Counted from the first letter of the stretch, positions 22,801 through 35,502 are shown. The stretch: 64,000 nt of DNA from Parus major (GCF_001522545.3 NC_031769.1:4334896-4398895), one strand, 5' to 3'. Program-made: numbers and translations. Notes: generated from the letters alone by a model not told the origin.

Positions 22801-24680
22801 ACTACTGCTTTCATCCTGGATTCCTGCACCTGCTGAGCAGAGTGACTACAGGGAGTGTATGTGGAAGTTTGCTTTTGGGATGTTTGTCCTGTGCTTAATG
22901 TTGTGTATTTCACCTCTGCTTATGGCAATCTAACTAAATAAACTCTGCTGTCAAAACCTCCCCCCTTTGCTCTTTCTGAGCACTTTCTGTTAAATATCTG
23001 CATAGACCTCTCCATCATCTGTCATTTGCTCAAGCACCTGCTTACAGTGCTCAAATGTTGTTTTCAAAGCCCCTTGTAAATATTCTTGCTGTTATTGCTG
23101 TCCTTTTCCTAATAACTTTGTTTTGCCTTGTGCTATGAATAGTCTCTGAAAAACAATATGTGAGCAAGTAATAAATGGCCTCAGTCTTGAACTTCTTAAA
23201 AACCCATTTGCCTTAGGAAATAATAAAGCTTTAGCAACCTTAGCAGTTTGTGTTCTGCACACTTCTGCGTTTTGCCATTAAAATGTAAACTCCTGAGTAC
23301 AGGGAGTCCTGGCAAGCTGATGCTCATGTCCAGGGTGCACTGGCCATGCCATATAAAGTGAAGTCAAAGTCCTGTAGCTCCCGTGTAGTAGGTGCTGGTT
23401 GAAGATTAGAGGAGCAGAGTCCCACACTTCAGGGCTTTTTAATTTCAGTGTGACTTGGAATGGAGCAGTTTTCCTCTGTCTTTCAGGGCTGGGTTTCAAG
23501 CTCTTTCCCTCACCTGGAATTTTATTTGGGTTGGTGCAACTTGGTGTGAGAAGACTCTTGATGGTGATTGTAGGGAGCTTCAGTAGCCTTTGTTTGAAAA
23601 TGGAAGTTTTTGCCCCCAGTTTATGTGAATGTACTAGAAAAAAAACCACAAAGCTTGCAAAAATGTGCTCTACCTGAATTTCATAATCTGGAAGTAATTT
23701 TCATAGTGTTAAAAATAGGAGAATCTGCTAAATTAGGTGTGTTACACCAAAATGCACAATAGTTGTTTTAGTTTCTCTTTATTTTTATTAGCATTTTTTA
23801 GGTATTTGCAATAGGAACCTTTGAGTTATTTTTCAGATATCCTATCCCCTTTTTCATTAGTGTAGGTTTTACTCCTTTCCAGTGAAATGTGCAAATGTTG
23901 GGAAATGATGAAGGTAGAAAGTAAAGCAACAAGGTGTCCTATTGATGAGAGGTGAATGTTGCAACAGCTTCTGGAGGCCAGCAGAAATGAGCTTAACATC
24001 AAATAGATTTGAAGTCTCACTATTGTGAAGTCCCTTTCATGCCAAAGGATATGATATTGCTGAGTACTTTAAATCCAGAACTCCCCACTTGTAGCAGTTT
24101 GAAGGACTGTATGTTAAAATGTGGTATTTTTTCCCTATTGTGGCTGCTGTTTTCAACCCAGAAACTGAGGCAGGGTGAGAGCTGGAGCTGAACCTGTTCG
24201 AACAAAATCCACCTCGTGTCTTTGCATAAAATGAGGAGAGATGAGAACATCAATTAGTGCATAAAAATATTTGAGAAATCTCATTAGTGTTGGTAGCAAA
24301 GAGTGGCTTGTTTTGACACTTTGGGTGAACACATCAGGTTAAAAGTCTGTGTGACCTCAGTGGCATATCTTTTAAAAGTACATGAATAGAATCACTCTTT
24401 TATAAGGAAGCTGGAGTCTGGAGAGGGTTTTTGGTCTGCAGAGCTGTAATGATTCCTGGAAGGGATCATAAAGATCCACTTGTTTTTCTTCAGTATCCCA
24501 ACACCTGGATATGGTGGCTGAGCCAACCCATGGAGCTGCACAGTGGGGAGAGAGCTTTCACTGGGCTTCTACTTGGCTCTGCTGTCTTTACTATCTGGCA
24601 CTCAGAATTTTGTTTTCTGGCCTCCCTCCCTTCCTGCTGAAGTCTGTAAGGTGTTGGTAATTCTCTCTTTTTCCCCCCAG

Positions 24681-24793
24681 GGAGTGGAGCGACTGCGGTG
24701 GTCCAGGCAGCCTTCTGCGCTCCGAAGAAGGAGAAGGTGGCGATTAAACGGATCAATCTTGAGAAGTGTCAGACAAGCATGGATGAACTCCTG
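24681..24793 (+). CDS. OXSR1: OXSR1 coding exon 2 (residues 24-61)
   Basis: The 113-nt exon completes Gly24 and encodes [20 protein letters not shown], then [18 protein letters not shown]. It holds the ATP-binding glycine loop G24-x-G26-xxxx-V31 and the catalytic lysine Lys46 in VAIK, at the same number as in the human protein. The alpha-C helix begins in 'SMDELL'. One difference from human by memory is Phe at position 35 where human has Tyr. The acceptor is tttttccccccag|gg and the donor ctg|gtatgc, phase 0. The exon is far more conserved than its flanks. Its +1 frame carries the end of the overlapping upstream ORF. Confidence 0.97.
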
Positions 24794-25510
24794 GTATGCA
24801 ATCAGAATTGTCTGGGGAATTGTATTTCAGTTATTTATGAAGTATCCCTTTGCCAAGTGCCCTTAAAACTTTTCTTGAGGTGGGGTGAAGGTGAGGGAAC
24901 TCAACTGACTTTGTTAGAGGCAGCTCGGTTGTTCTGGCTGTGGGACATGGTACTTAAAATGTTAAAAAGATCAGCTGTTGGAAAACTTCAGACTGTTTGT
25001 TTAGAGCTCAGCACTTTGTATAATCCCTTTGTTTTGAACTGAGTTAATGTGCAAGTGTGAAGCTCTGCTGTACCCACAAGAGCTCTGAAATTTGAGGGGG
25101 ATCCAGAGCTACATGCTTTCAGAACATTTAAAATTTAAGGGAATGGCTTTGCTTTCTTTTCCTTTCCTGAAGTTCTTTACATTTTTTCCCTTCACCTGTA
25201 AAGAGAAGAACAGAATGAATTAGCTGTTGTTCCTAATCTCTTTCTGCTACTGATGCCAGCTAAAGGGATCACTGGCATATTGCAGGCTGCCATATGGAAA
25301 CCCCAGTAATTCTGAGTTCAGGACAGGAGACAGAGTCCTTTCGAGCTGTAGTGCTGTAATTTTCTGCTGCTCTGTGCCTATTTTCTCAAGGTTGTCTCAA
25401 TGAAAAACAGATTTTTGCAGTAGCTGTGGTAACTGAAATTTCTCTTTTCTCATCTGGGTCCTGTATTGATGGGCTTGGTTTTCTTCTGTTTGTCTGTGTG
25501 AGCTGGTGCC

Positions 25511-25578
25511 TCTGCAGTGCAGTGGTTGTCTCATTCACCTCACATCTGGAACAGCCCTGAATTTAAGCCAGGCAGACA
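25511..25578 (+). repeat. Possible tRNA-derived SINE head (ancient)
   Basis: The stretch 'gtgcagtggttgtc', then 'attcacctcacatctgga' and 'ctgaatttaagcc', has the layout of a tRNA-like SINE head: an A-box-like tgcagtgg and a decayed B box about 35 bases later. It does not fold as an intact tRNA and has no good B box, so a functional tRNA gene is excluded. Confidence 0.35.
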
Positions 25579-25817
25579 CAGACGTTCTTGTGAACATTAA
25601 GGTGTCTCCACTAGAATGAGAAAGCTCCTGGGACAAAACTTTCCATAGTAAATGTTGGCATTATAGAGATAAGGCCTGGTATCATCTTTTCTTCTGATGC
25701 ACCTCACTAGGATTTTTATAATCCTGCGTTGACTTTCTGTCCCCTTGAATCTCGACAGCTTCTGTAGTTTACCTCAGGCATTTGTTTTGGTGCTTGCAAT
25801 TAAAAGATAGAACAGAA

Positions 25818-25915
25818 ACAGAGTTTGGGAGTCCTGCTACCTCTACATTTGTAAAATCTTCAGCAAATCACCTAAACAGGTGTTTCAGTTTCCACCTAGT
25901 GTCTAGTGGTATTTT
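25818..25915 (+). repeat. MIR-like SINE remnant, plus strand
   Basis: The order 'gtcctgctacctct', 'cagcaaatcacctaaac' and 'gtttcagtttccacct' matches the conserved MIR core and adjoining part (ctctgccactta, gcaaatcacttaacc, cctcagtttcctcat). MIR-family CORE-SINEs are ancient and survive as short remnants in amniotes. The boundaries are approximate. Confidence 0.5.
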
Positions 25916-28900
25916 TGTCATTATGGGTATCTGCAAATCTGCCCTGGTTAAGAGGAAAGGCCCCATTCAGTTTGTCAGTGCTCCTGTGGAGGGTTGCGTG
26001 TAGGACACGGGATGGTCTGTGTTCAAATCCTCTTATGGCTCATGCTAGTGTAGGAGTTCAAGATCTCAGTTTGTCCTTTCGTCCTTATACCAGCTCTTGG
26101 TATCCTTTTCAAGCCTTTTGTGTGGCTTACCCATACTACCCTGCCTCAGTGGTATTCCTGACTGCATTATCAGGATGTAGTAATTGAGACTCTGATTCTT
26201 TGAGTAATTGCCAATTCTGGCTAAAAACATTAGGTTCAGAGACACTGCAGAAACTTGATGTGTAATTTTAGATAAGTACTTCTAATTGCACATTTTAAGT
26301 CTCTAGCTGACCCATTCCTCACAATGATTTTTCCTGTTATGGGTGGGCCTGTGATGTATTGCTGTAGTCAGCTCTCCAGGGTTTCCAGTTTTGTGACTGG
26401 ATCTGGTGTGAGTCCTTCTCTGGGTTTAAGTATGCAGCTGTAAGTATTCTTGAATTTAAAAATCATAGAGGGGTGGAGGGGCAAAAAGATTGTTTTGATC
26501 TGTAGCAGGTTCCAGGGGCAGGGGTTGCTGAGGTAGATGTGTTGTGTGAAAAAGTGTTTTCCCTGGGTTTGTTCTGAATTTGTCAGTCTACTGGATCACC
26601 AGTGTTGTTTTTCAGTGTAAGTGCCAAAAGAATGGAAGTTCCTGATTTCCCAGCTCTGTATGCTCTTATCTTCACTTCTTTTTGTCTTGTTTCCATATCT
26701 TCTTCTACCCTAAAGCAAATATTCTCAAGTTTTATGGTCTTGCAGTCTCCCTTCTTGGCAGTTTTCCCAATTAGTTTAATTAACTTTTCTAAGCAACTAC
26801 TTTCTATTGCAGGGTTGTGCCTTCCCCACCAAAAAACAAAAAAAAAACAACTGTAGATGGTTGGTTACAGGTTACAGTTGTTTTAAGAAGCAAATGCAAA
26901 GACAAATATGATGAGTTCACACTGGGGTATGTTATGCTCCCACCTTGCTTTCTCATCTCCCCCAGTGCAGTTAAAATCACAAACTGGAGCTTTTGTGAGC
27001 TCCATTATTCTTCTGTTGCTCTGAGGCCATTTTTGCTCAGCAGTTATGGTGACCTGTGCTTTCCTGCCTGGGGTCAGGAGGGTGCTCTTGGGTTACAGCA
27101 CTGCCCACTCATTGGGCAGTGTGGTAGCAAAGGGAAAATTTTGCTTAAATTATTTTATAATTATTTTTCTGCAGTACCTCAGACCTGTAGGCTTCTCTAC
27201 TGAAGCAAGCTTTCTTATTCCCAGAAGCTGCATAGCCAAGAGGGTAGAAGAGTCTCACATTGCTTGGGAGAGGGTAGGGAGACCAGCAAACAGTACTGCC
27301 ATCCTTAAAAAGGATGGTTTGGTTTTTGTGCCCTTTTTTCAATGTCTGTGCTGCTTAGTGGTTTGCACTTGTAGTTCTTGGGATGGAGAAGAGGAAGGTT
27401 AGTATGGAATGGGAATTGCCAAGTAAATGGCTCTATCACCAGCTGGATGGATGAGTGTCCTTGAGCTTCCTTCAAGCCTAGCTGGTGTCCAGAGGCCAGG
27501 AAATCTGGGACCACGTCCTTGCTTTGGAGATGGTCTGCTTAGAGTAAGTAAGTGCTATGACTTGGCTCATTAAAGGTATTGATCTTGATCCTTTTGTCTC
27601 AATATACATTTGAGCTTTGTGGGTGGTCAGGAATAAACTGCACATTTTGCATATACTGTATGACATTCTAGGTTAATGCACTAGATTTATTTATTGCTGA
27701 TATGGGATATGGAAAATGCAGGAAGGGCCAGTTTTGTTGAATCATGAGCAAGCCAAGTCAAGGGCATTCAGCTCTTCAGCAGAACTGCTAATTGCTGTAA
27801 AGAATGTTGACAGCAGGAGCAATGCTGGGCAGAGATGGGCCTCTTTCTAACCAAGCTGCTGAATCAGATGATGTTTGTCAGGAATTTATTTCCATGCTCC
27901 ATGTTTATCTTCTTTTTTTTTCCCTGAACATTTTTGAATGCTCACAGATCTTTCCTAGACTGCATGTGGGATTCAGCTGACAAAGAAGCGCAACGTAGCT
28001 TATAATGATTCTTGCTCAGGGATGTGACTGGGAGTGGAGTGTAAGGAGAGGTGGTCAAATACAGTGATGTCTACAAATGATCTTGGACTTCTTGATTTAT
28101 TTTACTGAAGTTCCACTTTTTATTTGTCTTGCAACCCACAGTAGTTAACAACCACACTGGTGTGGGTTTGCAAACAGTCTGCTTGCTCATGTGTTGTATT
28201 TCACAGCTGCACACCATTCAGAGCTGTGCTTTGCTCTGACTCTTTTCCATTGCTGGTTACTTTGCTGCTGTTGCCAATTGTTGAAACACTGATGTAACAT
28301 CTGCCTCAAAATAACCATGTCTCCAGCCTTTTTCTTGTATAAGTGTTTTCTTGTTTTAAAGAATTACTGATCTAAAAGGCCTTAAATCCCCTCTCTGTCC
28401 TACAAACTCTACTTCATTTTCATGCAATTAAAGCTGAATTTTCTTTCATCCAGATGGAGACTTCTTTCTCCATGAGTAGCAGATGACGTGGGTTGTCAGC
28501 TTAGCAGTCACCAGGAATGTTGAACAGCAGAGAGGGAAACATAAGCTATGGGATATTTCACATTGGGCTTTCCCAGCTAGGGGGAAATGCTGCCTGTTTA
28601 TTCCCTAGGATGAGTCAACAGGAGACAGGCTCAGGAAGGAACATGGGAGATGTGGTACTGCTGTTCCTAGAAAGATTCCAAATTCTTCCTACTCCAAAGA
28701 CTGATTGCCCTGGGCCTGACAGGTTACACACAAGTGAAGGTACTACTTCAGTGCTATGGCCAGAGGGCAGTTAGGAAGGCTGAGGGAACAAGTTGAACTG
28801 CAGTTAAACAGAAATGTCCTTTAGAATTTCATGGAAATAACCCAGGAAACTTGCTGCCAATAACATGGAGATCAAACATTGTGTGAGATTAAATAAATCA

Positions 28901-31900
28901 ACCTATAGTTGAGAAGGTTAAATTAGATAGGATTTGAAAAAAGGATTATGAACTCCCCTGGTTTAAAGCATAAGCCAACTGTTAACTGCCCAGGCTTAGT
29001 CAGAAATCTACCCTATGGGCAGATAATTGTGTAACTGCTTGTTATAGGGTTTTTACACCTTCTTTTGAAGACTTGGACAGGATATTGAACTGCCTTTGAT
29101 CTGACGGAGCATTTCCTACAAGTGGATTAACCAGACTAGAAGGTTGTTGGGAACAAAGCAGCAAATTGCTGTGGAAGTAGTACAGATGTTTCATCCATGC
29201 CTGTCATCTGATGAGAATTGCTGTTATAATTCCATTTCTAGCCCTGAGGACCTTCATAGTTGCTCCAGGGAAAAGAAGTCCCCAAGTGTCAGTGCCAGGG
29301 AGTCTGATAAATTATATATGGTTTCTGTATGGTTATTTGAACTGCTGTGTTACATGTACCTTGCATGTTGGATTGCAATTTAAGACTTAAACCTATGCTG
29401 GGTACAGCTTGGTTGTATTGTTTATCAAAGCAGCAACAACAGAAGTCTAAATTACTGGACTGGTTTAGGTTTTGTTTTGGGATTTCTTTTGTGTAAAGGT
29501 CACTGTGAACATCAGAATTAATGGTGGGTGAAGTCCTGAACATCGAATGTCATCCTTCACTTGGACTGAATGAGCACAAGATGGTGCATATAAAGAGCTT
29601 CAGAGAGTTTGCAGCTGTCTGTGGCCACTGATCACATTTGAAAGCATTGCTGAGCTGTAAGAACTGGTATTGATATGAACAACTGTGAGGGTCATTGATA
29701 GGTTAGTTGAGGATGTGGATAAAGCTGGCTTGCTTGTATCTATGAGAGGAGGCAGTCACTCACCCATTTGCTCTTTGGCTGAAACCAATAAAAATCACCA
29801 TACAGGAATTGCTACACCACAACAGTTCAGAAACACCTGCTTCCTTCAGTACATTTTCACTAATGCTGAAGAGTTTGAAAGAGGGAATGACCACTGAATA
29901 AGGCTGAAGGATAGTCATTTTTAAAATGGGCAACTGCTGAATGATTTGCTTTGTTCCCATCACTGAAGATTACTTAATGGATGAAGTGTGTTTCTACCTT
30001 TCAGAATTGTTTCTTTTCCACTGTAGTTCTAGGGCTAATCTAACCCCTCTTTACTCATACCAGTTTAGCTCCTGTAGCCACTTGAGGCAAGGAGTTGAAC
30101 TAGATAATCCAAGGAGTAGGAGTTGAATCAGAATATCTGATTTTGTCTTTTTCCCTCACCTTTTAAAAAAAGTGTCTCATTAATTTTGGTAGAACATATT
30201 TGGTTTTATTTTTTATTTTTAGTTATTTTGCTGCCTCAAAAGGCAAATGAATTATTATTCTGAATTTTACAACATTTTAACGTTAAAAATTTCTCTTGGA
30301 GCAGAATGTGAATGGTTATGGCTGCTTGTAGGACTGGAGCTCTAAATCCTGCTTTAAAAGGATGAAGAGCAGCTTTAATGCCTTATCTCTCAGCTGAAAT
30401 CTCATGGTATAAGATCTTTGCCAGCCATAGTTGAAGCACTGATGTTTTCAAGGGGTGATCACATCTGACCTGCTTTGATTTCTATCTCAGCCATGCTTTC
30501 CCTCCCCACTTTTCTTATGGTTGTGATTCCCTTCAAACAGAGTAGCTATGTTGGTGGCTCTCTGGACCCCTGAAGCTGCAGGTAGCCACTTGAAAGCACT
30601 CTGCTGCTGTGCTGTATCTCCCAAGTCCATGTCAACATGTAGGAAATAAAACTAAATAAGGCACAATTTTTTTCCTGGTATTTGAGAGCAAGTGCCTCTG
30701 AAGCAAGCCTCAGGGGCAGATAAACACAGGGTAAAGGGTGGTGATGTGAAAAGAAAATACTATTAAAAAACTTGAGCTGGTAGCTAAAACACAGCCTTAC
30801 CTGTTCCTATTAATTCAAACTTCAATTGTGTGTCACTGGGCAAATAAACCCTCATCTAAAATAGGTGATCTCCAGAAGTATGTTTGACTTACAGGAGACT
30901 AATAGGTTGCTTATGATTCTAGATTGTATGTCACTGCAGTTTTATTACTGTTTTGCAAGTCTTGAAATCTTTCTTTTATTGCCTGTAGAAGTACTAGGAA
31001 CATTTGTCAGAACTCTTAATGGAAGCTATGGAGGCATTTAGAGCTAATCCCAGTCTATTTGCTTTTGGTATTTGACAATACAGATATTTTTAATATCTTG
31101 CCCAGGGTGACCATGTAACCATTTCCAAGCCATTGCCTGTGTCTAGACATGTTTTTGTCAGGAATTCATTCTCTGTAGCTGAGCAGAAAGCAGAGCAATT
31201 TATGGGAATTGGCAGGAAGGCTGTCCCTCATCACTGAAGCCATGGAGTGTCAGGGGTGTTGGGTGGAAGAGCTGCTTATTGCTCACTGCATCTGTGGATG
31301 GCATGGGGGTCTGTATCAAATGACCTATGGATGTTGGCAGAGAGGGAATAAAGCAACTTTTCCACCTTAAAACTTGTATGAAGCAGCCAAAATAAGTTCT
31401 TACAGAGGTGTGGAAATGATGAGATTTTTATTAGCAGTCTTCCAGTATAGTTTTGATGCTGGGGAATATATGGGAAGCACAGTTGTAACTCTGTTATCTG
31501 CAGATAGCAGTCTTATTAGGGAGGTAGGAAGAGGAAACCTTTACCTGCTGTGACTTTGTTGTGTTTGAAGAGCTGCAAACTCTCCCCAAAGCTTTGGGAG
31601 TAGTAAAGCTGAGCTTACTACACACAAAGTGGCTGTTGCTACATTTTATCCCTTCCTACTGTAAATAAGCTTTTGAGCAGAGTTGCCCAGTGATCCTTGA
31701 GTGGGATTCCTGCTTTAGCTACCTCCCTTCAGCCTCTGCATGTATACTGCTGGAGCAGCCTGTGAATGTATGACAGAATTGGCTTGGTTTCAGTTATGCC
31801 AGGAAGCATTTTAACCACAAAGCCCCTGTGATTTGCCACTATCACTTAAAACAATTGTATGGGTTGAGCTTTCAGGATGTTGGTACCCTCTTTGGGAGAG

Positions 31901-34149
31901 AACAGGAACCAAGCTTTGATGTAGCCAGTGTGAGATTTGCCTAGAAAACTGCTGAAAATGGAATGGGGGTTTGTGGGTGGGAGGGAAAGTCTGCCTGGCT
32001 GCTGCTCCTTCTGATTGGTAATAATGTAAAAACACTGAAAATCGTGGGCTGTGATGCAATTAATTATTCAGAGCTGTGCTACACTGTGTGAGAAATGGAT
32101 TAATCTGCCTCTATTATATGTCCACTGGCTAACAGAGGTGTTTAATTGCACATATCAGGTTTGAGATTATTTATTTTTCTTCTTTATGCTTTGGTGCACA
32201 GATTTGAAATTTTTTTTGCTGTGTTTCCCAGCCCAGAGAGCAGATTGTGGTAGTGAATGAGAGAGGAAGTTCTTTGAAAATAATAATAAAATGGTAACTG
32301 TCACCAAATGCCTGAAAAATTCTGTAGTACAGGGTTGCTTAAATGGTAAAAATCTGATCTAGGTCTAGGATCTTAAATAAACTTGGTCCAGACTTTGTCT
32401 TACTGCCTTCTGTAGTCCAGTAGCATACACAAATATATATTGAATATGCAGTGTTTGTATACATTTCTCATATTACTCTCTCAATCTCTCAGGGAACTAC
32501 TTTAAAATACTTTGACCAGTCTAGCTGAGAAAATATAAGGCCAACTCCTCTAGATACTTTTTGAGAGTGGTGGATTTGGGGCAGGTCTGGCTGATGAGAT
32601 GGATTACCAGTCCTGCTTGTTGCTTTCCACCTTGTTTTCCTCTGGTACCACTTGATCTTCTGTTGTATATTTTAATTGTCAGAGAGAGCTACCAAGAACC
32701 ACAGAAAAACTCCACAGTTGCTGATTTATTTCCTTTGTGAAAAGTGACTTGACACAAGTGAAAGTTTGCAAGGAAGGGAGCTGGAGCTGTCAGAGTAAGA
32801 AAAATATATTGTTTTAGGCTATATTTATTTTCACAGAGTGTTTTTTAGTCAGAGTATGCTACATGGAGATGAATAGCTTATTCCCCACTCTTCAAGTATC
32901 CTTTCCTGTTTAGAAGGATTCTCCTTTAATCTGCTTGTTAAGTTTCCTGGAAAGCTGGTGCCTCTCCTGGGGAAACAGAAAGAGGAACCAATTGCTTTGG
33001 ATTCCTCAAATGCACCTACTCCCTGAAAAGCAGTGCTAAGTGGATAAATCAACATGAGCCTGTTCCTTTGGAGCTGTGATTGCCAGCTCAGGCTTTGCCA
33101 AGGGGAAGCAGTGGCTTTACTCTGAACTCGGTCACAAGCAGAGCTCTGTACAGGAGCAGAAGGAAAATGTGCTGCATTTGTGGGGTGTCCTGGGCACAAG
33201 TGAATTCTTCTCAGAGCTCTTCCTTAAGTACTTCAGTACCAGGGAAGTTTTGTGCTTAGAAAGAGGGAAGGATCAGGGGATGGAGGGCCCTTGCTGTCCT
33301 CCTTGCTTGTGTCCTGTGCAGGAATGCTGTAATTGAGAGCAGAAGTTCAGGGTATGAGGGGATGAGTGTCTGGGGTGGGTACAATTTGTCAGGTTGGGGA
33401 CTTGGCTGAAGCACAAAGGCTCAGCTGGATGCAGTGCAGGGTGCCAGGCTTGGCTCAGTGGATGGCATTTGTCTATGGACAGCCAAGAAACTGTGAGTCT
33501 TTTTGTCCAAACTGGTGATTTGTGCTTGCATAATGAAATTGGTCAGTGTTTTCTGTGGTGTTATTCTCTCCATAACCTGGAAAATCTCAACCCATAACCA
33601 AAACTAAGACTAAGCACAGTCAAAACTGAAAACAATTTAATATCTCAATATATTATTGTCCATATATTGTCCTTGACTCCTAATAGCTACTGACTTTGTA
33701 ATCTCAAAGTGATCTCTCTCCTTGTCCAGTGTGACAAAGGATATGGCTGTCCTTTGTGCCTTCAACCTAATTGAGCTAACCCATCTGCTTTCTTGTTGGG
33801 AAGAAACATTAGGAATGAGAGGCCTTTTATCCCCAGAGGCCAGTATTTCCCTTTCTCATCCAAGTGATAGTCTTCAATAGATTAAGCATCTGTTGCATAG
33901 TGTTTTACTGAGAGAAGAAGTCAGCATGAACTTCCTAGGTCACAAACCAGGTTGAATTTTTGAAACCAGGGAATACTCAGCTCTGGTATGATGCAGCCTG
34001 AGTGTTTAGCATATTTCTGGATTTTCTACATTTACCTTCTAGGTATCCTTTTTCTTTGCACCTTCTTTGTGTCTTGAGGAAGATAACTTCTGTGCCCAAG
34101 GAGCAATTATTGCTGTGTCCAACTGCTAATGTTTTATTTTTCTCTACAG

Positions 34150-34258
34150 AAAGAAATTCAAGCCATGAGTCAGTGCCATCACCCCAACATTGTATCTTAC
34201 TACACATCGTTTGTGGTGAAAGATGAGCTTTGGCTGGTGATGAAGTTACTTAGTGGAG
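34150..34258 (+). CDS. OXSR1: OXSR1 coding exon 3 (residues 62-97 and first base of 98)
   Basis: The 109-nt exon encodes [20 protein letters not shown], then [16 protein letters not shown] plus one base of Gly98. Glu63 is the alpha-C glutamate expected to pair with Lys46. 'HHPNIV' is the usual alphaC-beta4 element. Met92 is the gatekeeper, and Lys93-Leu-Leu forms the hinge (LWLVMKLL), a feature shared by OSR1 and SPAK where most STE20 kinases have Glu. It appears identical to the human protein by memory. The acceptor is ctctacag|aaa and the donor gga g|gtgagt, phase 1. Confidence 0.97.
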
Positions 34259-34370
34259 GTGAGTGGTCCAATTTCTTTACCCTAAGACAGCTTAAAAACC
34301 TGTCCTCTCTCCTTCTTCTCTCCCTTCTTTACCTCTTAAGGTTCCCCCCCCCATGTGAATTAAAACATTT

Positions 34371-35100
34371 TGTAGAATTGTAGCATTGTTTAGGTTGGAG
34401 AAGACCTGTAGGATCAGAAAGTCCAACCATGACTCCAGCACTGCTAAGCTGGTAAAACCCTGTCCCCAAGTGTCACATCCACNNNNNNNNNNNNNNNNNN
34501 NNNNNNNNNNNNNNNNNNNNNNNNNNNNNNNNNNNNNNNNNNNNNNNNNNNNNNNNNNNNNNNNNNNNNNNNNNNNNNNNNNNNNNNNNNNNNNNNNNNN
34601 NNNNNNNNNNNNNNNNNNNNNNNNNNNNNNNNNNNNNNNNNNNNNNNNNNNNNNNNNNNNNNCCCTTGGTGCAACTCGAGGCAGCTTCCTCTTGACCTAC
34701 TGCTTGTTCCCTGGGAGCAGAGCTCAACCCCCATCTGGCTGTCCCCTCCTGGCAGGGAGTTGTGCAGAGCCAGAAGATCCCCCCTGAGCCTCCTTTCTGC
34801 CAGGCTGAGCCCCTTTCCCAGCTCCCTCAGCTGCTCCTGCTGCTCCAGACCCTTCCTCAGCTCTGTTCCCTTCCCTGGACTCTCTCCAGCCCCTCAATGT
34901 CTTTCTTGTCACCAAGTGCCCAAAAGTGACTCCAGGATTTGAGTGCTGTGAGTACAGGGGACAATCCCTGCCCTGGTCCTGCTGCCACACCATTGCTGAC
35001 CCAGGCCAGGCCCTCTGGCCACACCTGGCTCATGTTCAGACACCGTCACCAGCACCCCCAGGTCCCTTCCCACCAGGCATCTTGCCAGCCATTCTGTAAG
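34371..35100 (-). repeat. CR1 LINE 3' fragment interrupted by assembly gap, minus strand
   Basis: The left part, before the gap, is the inverted CR1 3' end (tagaattgtagcattgttta, ggttggagaagacct, gtccaacca, ccccaagtgtcacatcc). The right part, after the gap, continues the same consensus (ttggtgcaactcgaggc, ccctgggagcagagctc, ctcctggcagggagttgtg, cctgagcctcctttct, ctccagacccttcctcagct, tgctgacccaggccaggcc). It reaches further 5' than the other copies in the window. Its 5' limit near 35100 is approximate. Confidence 0.9.
34483..34662. other. Assembly gap (180 N)
   Basis: An unbroken run of 180 N characters inside the CR1 element. The homologous interval in the intron 1 copy (about 14363-14477) is near 115 bp, so the gap may be over-sized or hide an insertion. 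It lies 225 bp past the exon 3 donor and does not touch coding sequence. Confidence 0.99.
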
Positions 35101-35478
35101 AACAGTAATATTTGATTTCAACATATTGAGCTCAGAAAGAGCTTCTTGTGTTATGTCCATCTTCACTAACACCTAACTGGCTTTTGAAAATCACTGCCTG
35201 GTTAACACAGAGCCAAAGGAAACTTCCCTTTTCTGGATTTTTTCTCTCAGACACTGGAGAAACAGGTTTTTTTGAGAGAGTGAGTTTGAAAATTTTGTAT
35301 CAGTAATGTTTTATTTCAAGTCATAATATTTTCCAGGATCTCTGTTTAAATTACAGTTGAGAGAAGAAATGGAATAGAGTTCTGGATGATAACACAAAGG
35401 GCTGTTGCTAAATCCTGGGCCTGTCTTTAGGAAGACTTTATTTTCCTGGCACTGCAGTGAAAAAGAATTGAAAACTGA

Positions 35479-35502
35479 AAAAAAATAAAAAAATAAAAAA
35501 AT
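35479..35502 (+). repeat. A-rich simple repeat (aaaaaaat)n
   Basis: Three to four units of a short A-run/T pattern (aaaaaaat). Low-complexity sequence with no retroposon attached. Confidence 0.7.

Larger units (their letters stand above)
5815..24680 (+). other. OXSR1: OXSR1 intron 1
   Basis: 18,866 bp, donor GTGAGC and acceptor tttttccccccAG, phase 1. The first ~850 bp stay GC-rich and hold a tandem duplication. The rest is AT-rich. Recognisable content is a CR1 copy at 14243-14640, a weak CR1-like trace near 19715-19800, and T runs at 6737-6750, 8110-8123 and 9670-9690. Scattered open frames up to about 220 codons near 5910-6572 come from low stop-codon density in GC-rich DNA and resemble nothing known. 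No RNA gene was recognised. Confidence 0.93.
24794..34149 (+). other. OXSR1: OXSR1 intron 2
   Basis: 9,356 bp, donor GTATGC, acceptor tctctacAG, phase 0. Mostly AT-rich unique sequence. The only content I can support is a cluster of short pieces resembling ancient tRNA-derived SINEs between 25511 and 26035. A stretch at 30083-30115 (ttgaactagataatcc) vaguely resembles a CR1 tail. No nested gene, RNA gene or young mobile element was recognised. Confidence 0.92.

Noticed and set aside
22455..22913. 152-codon minus-strand open frame
   Set aside because: It includes a run of Phe/Cys from T-rich sequence and a Gly-Lys run from the complementary homopolymer. No family resemblance and no splice context.
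25511..25578. tRNA gene candidate
   Set aside because: A-box-like and B-box-like strings are present, but the B box is degraded and the arms do not pair. A SINE head explains it better.
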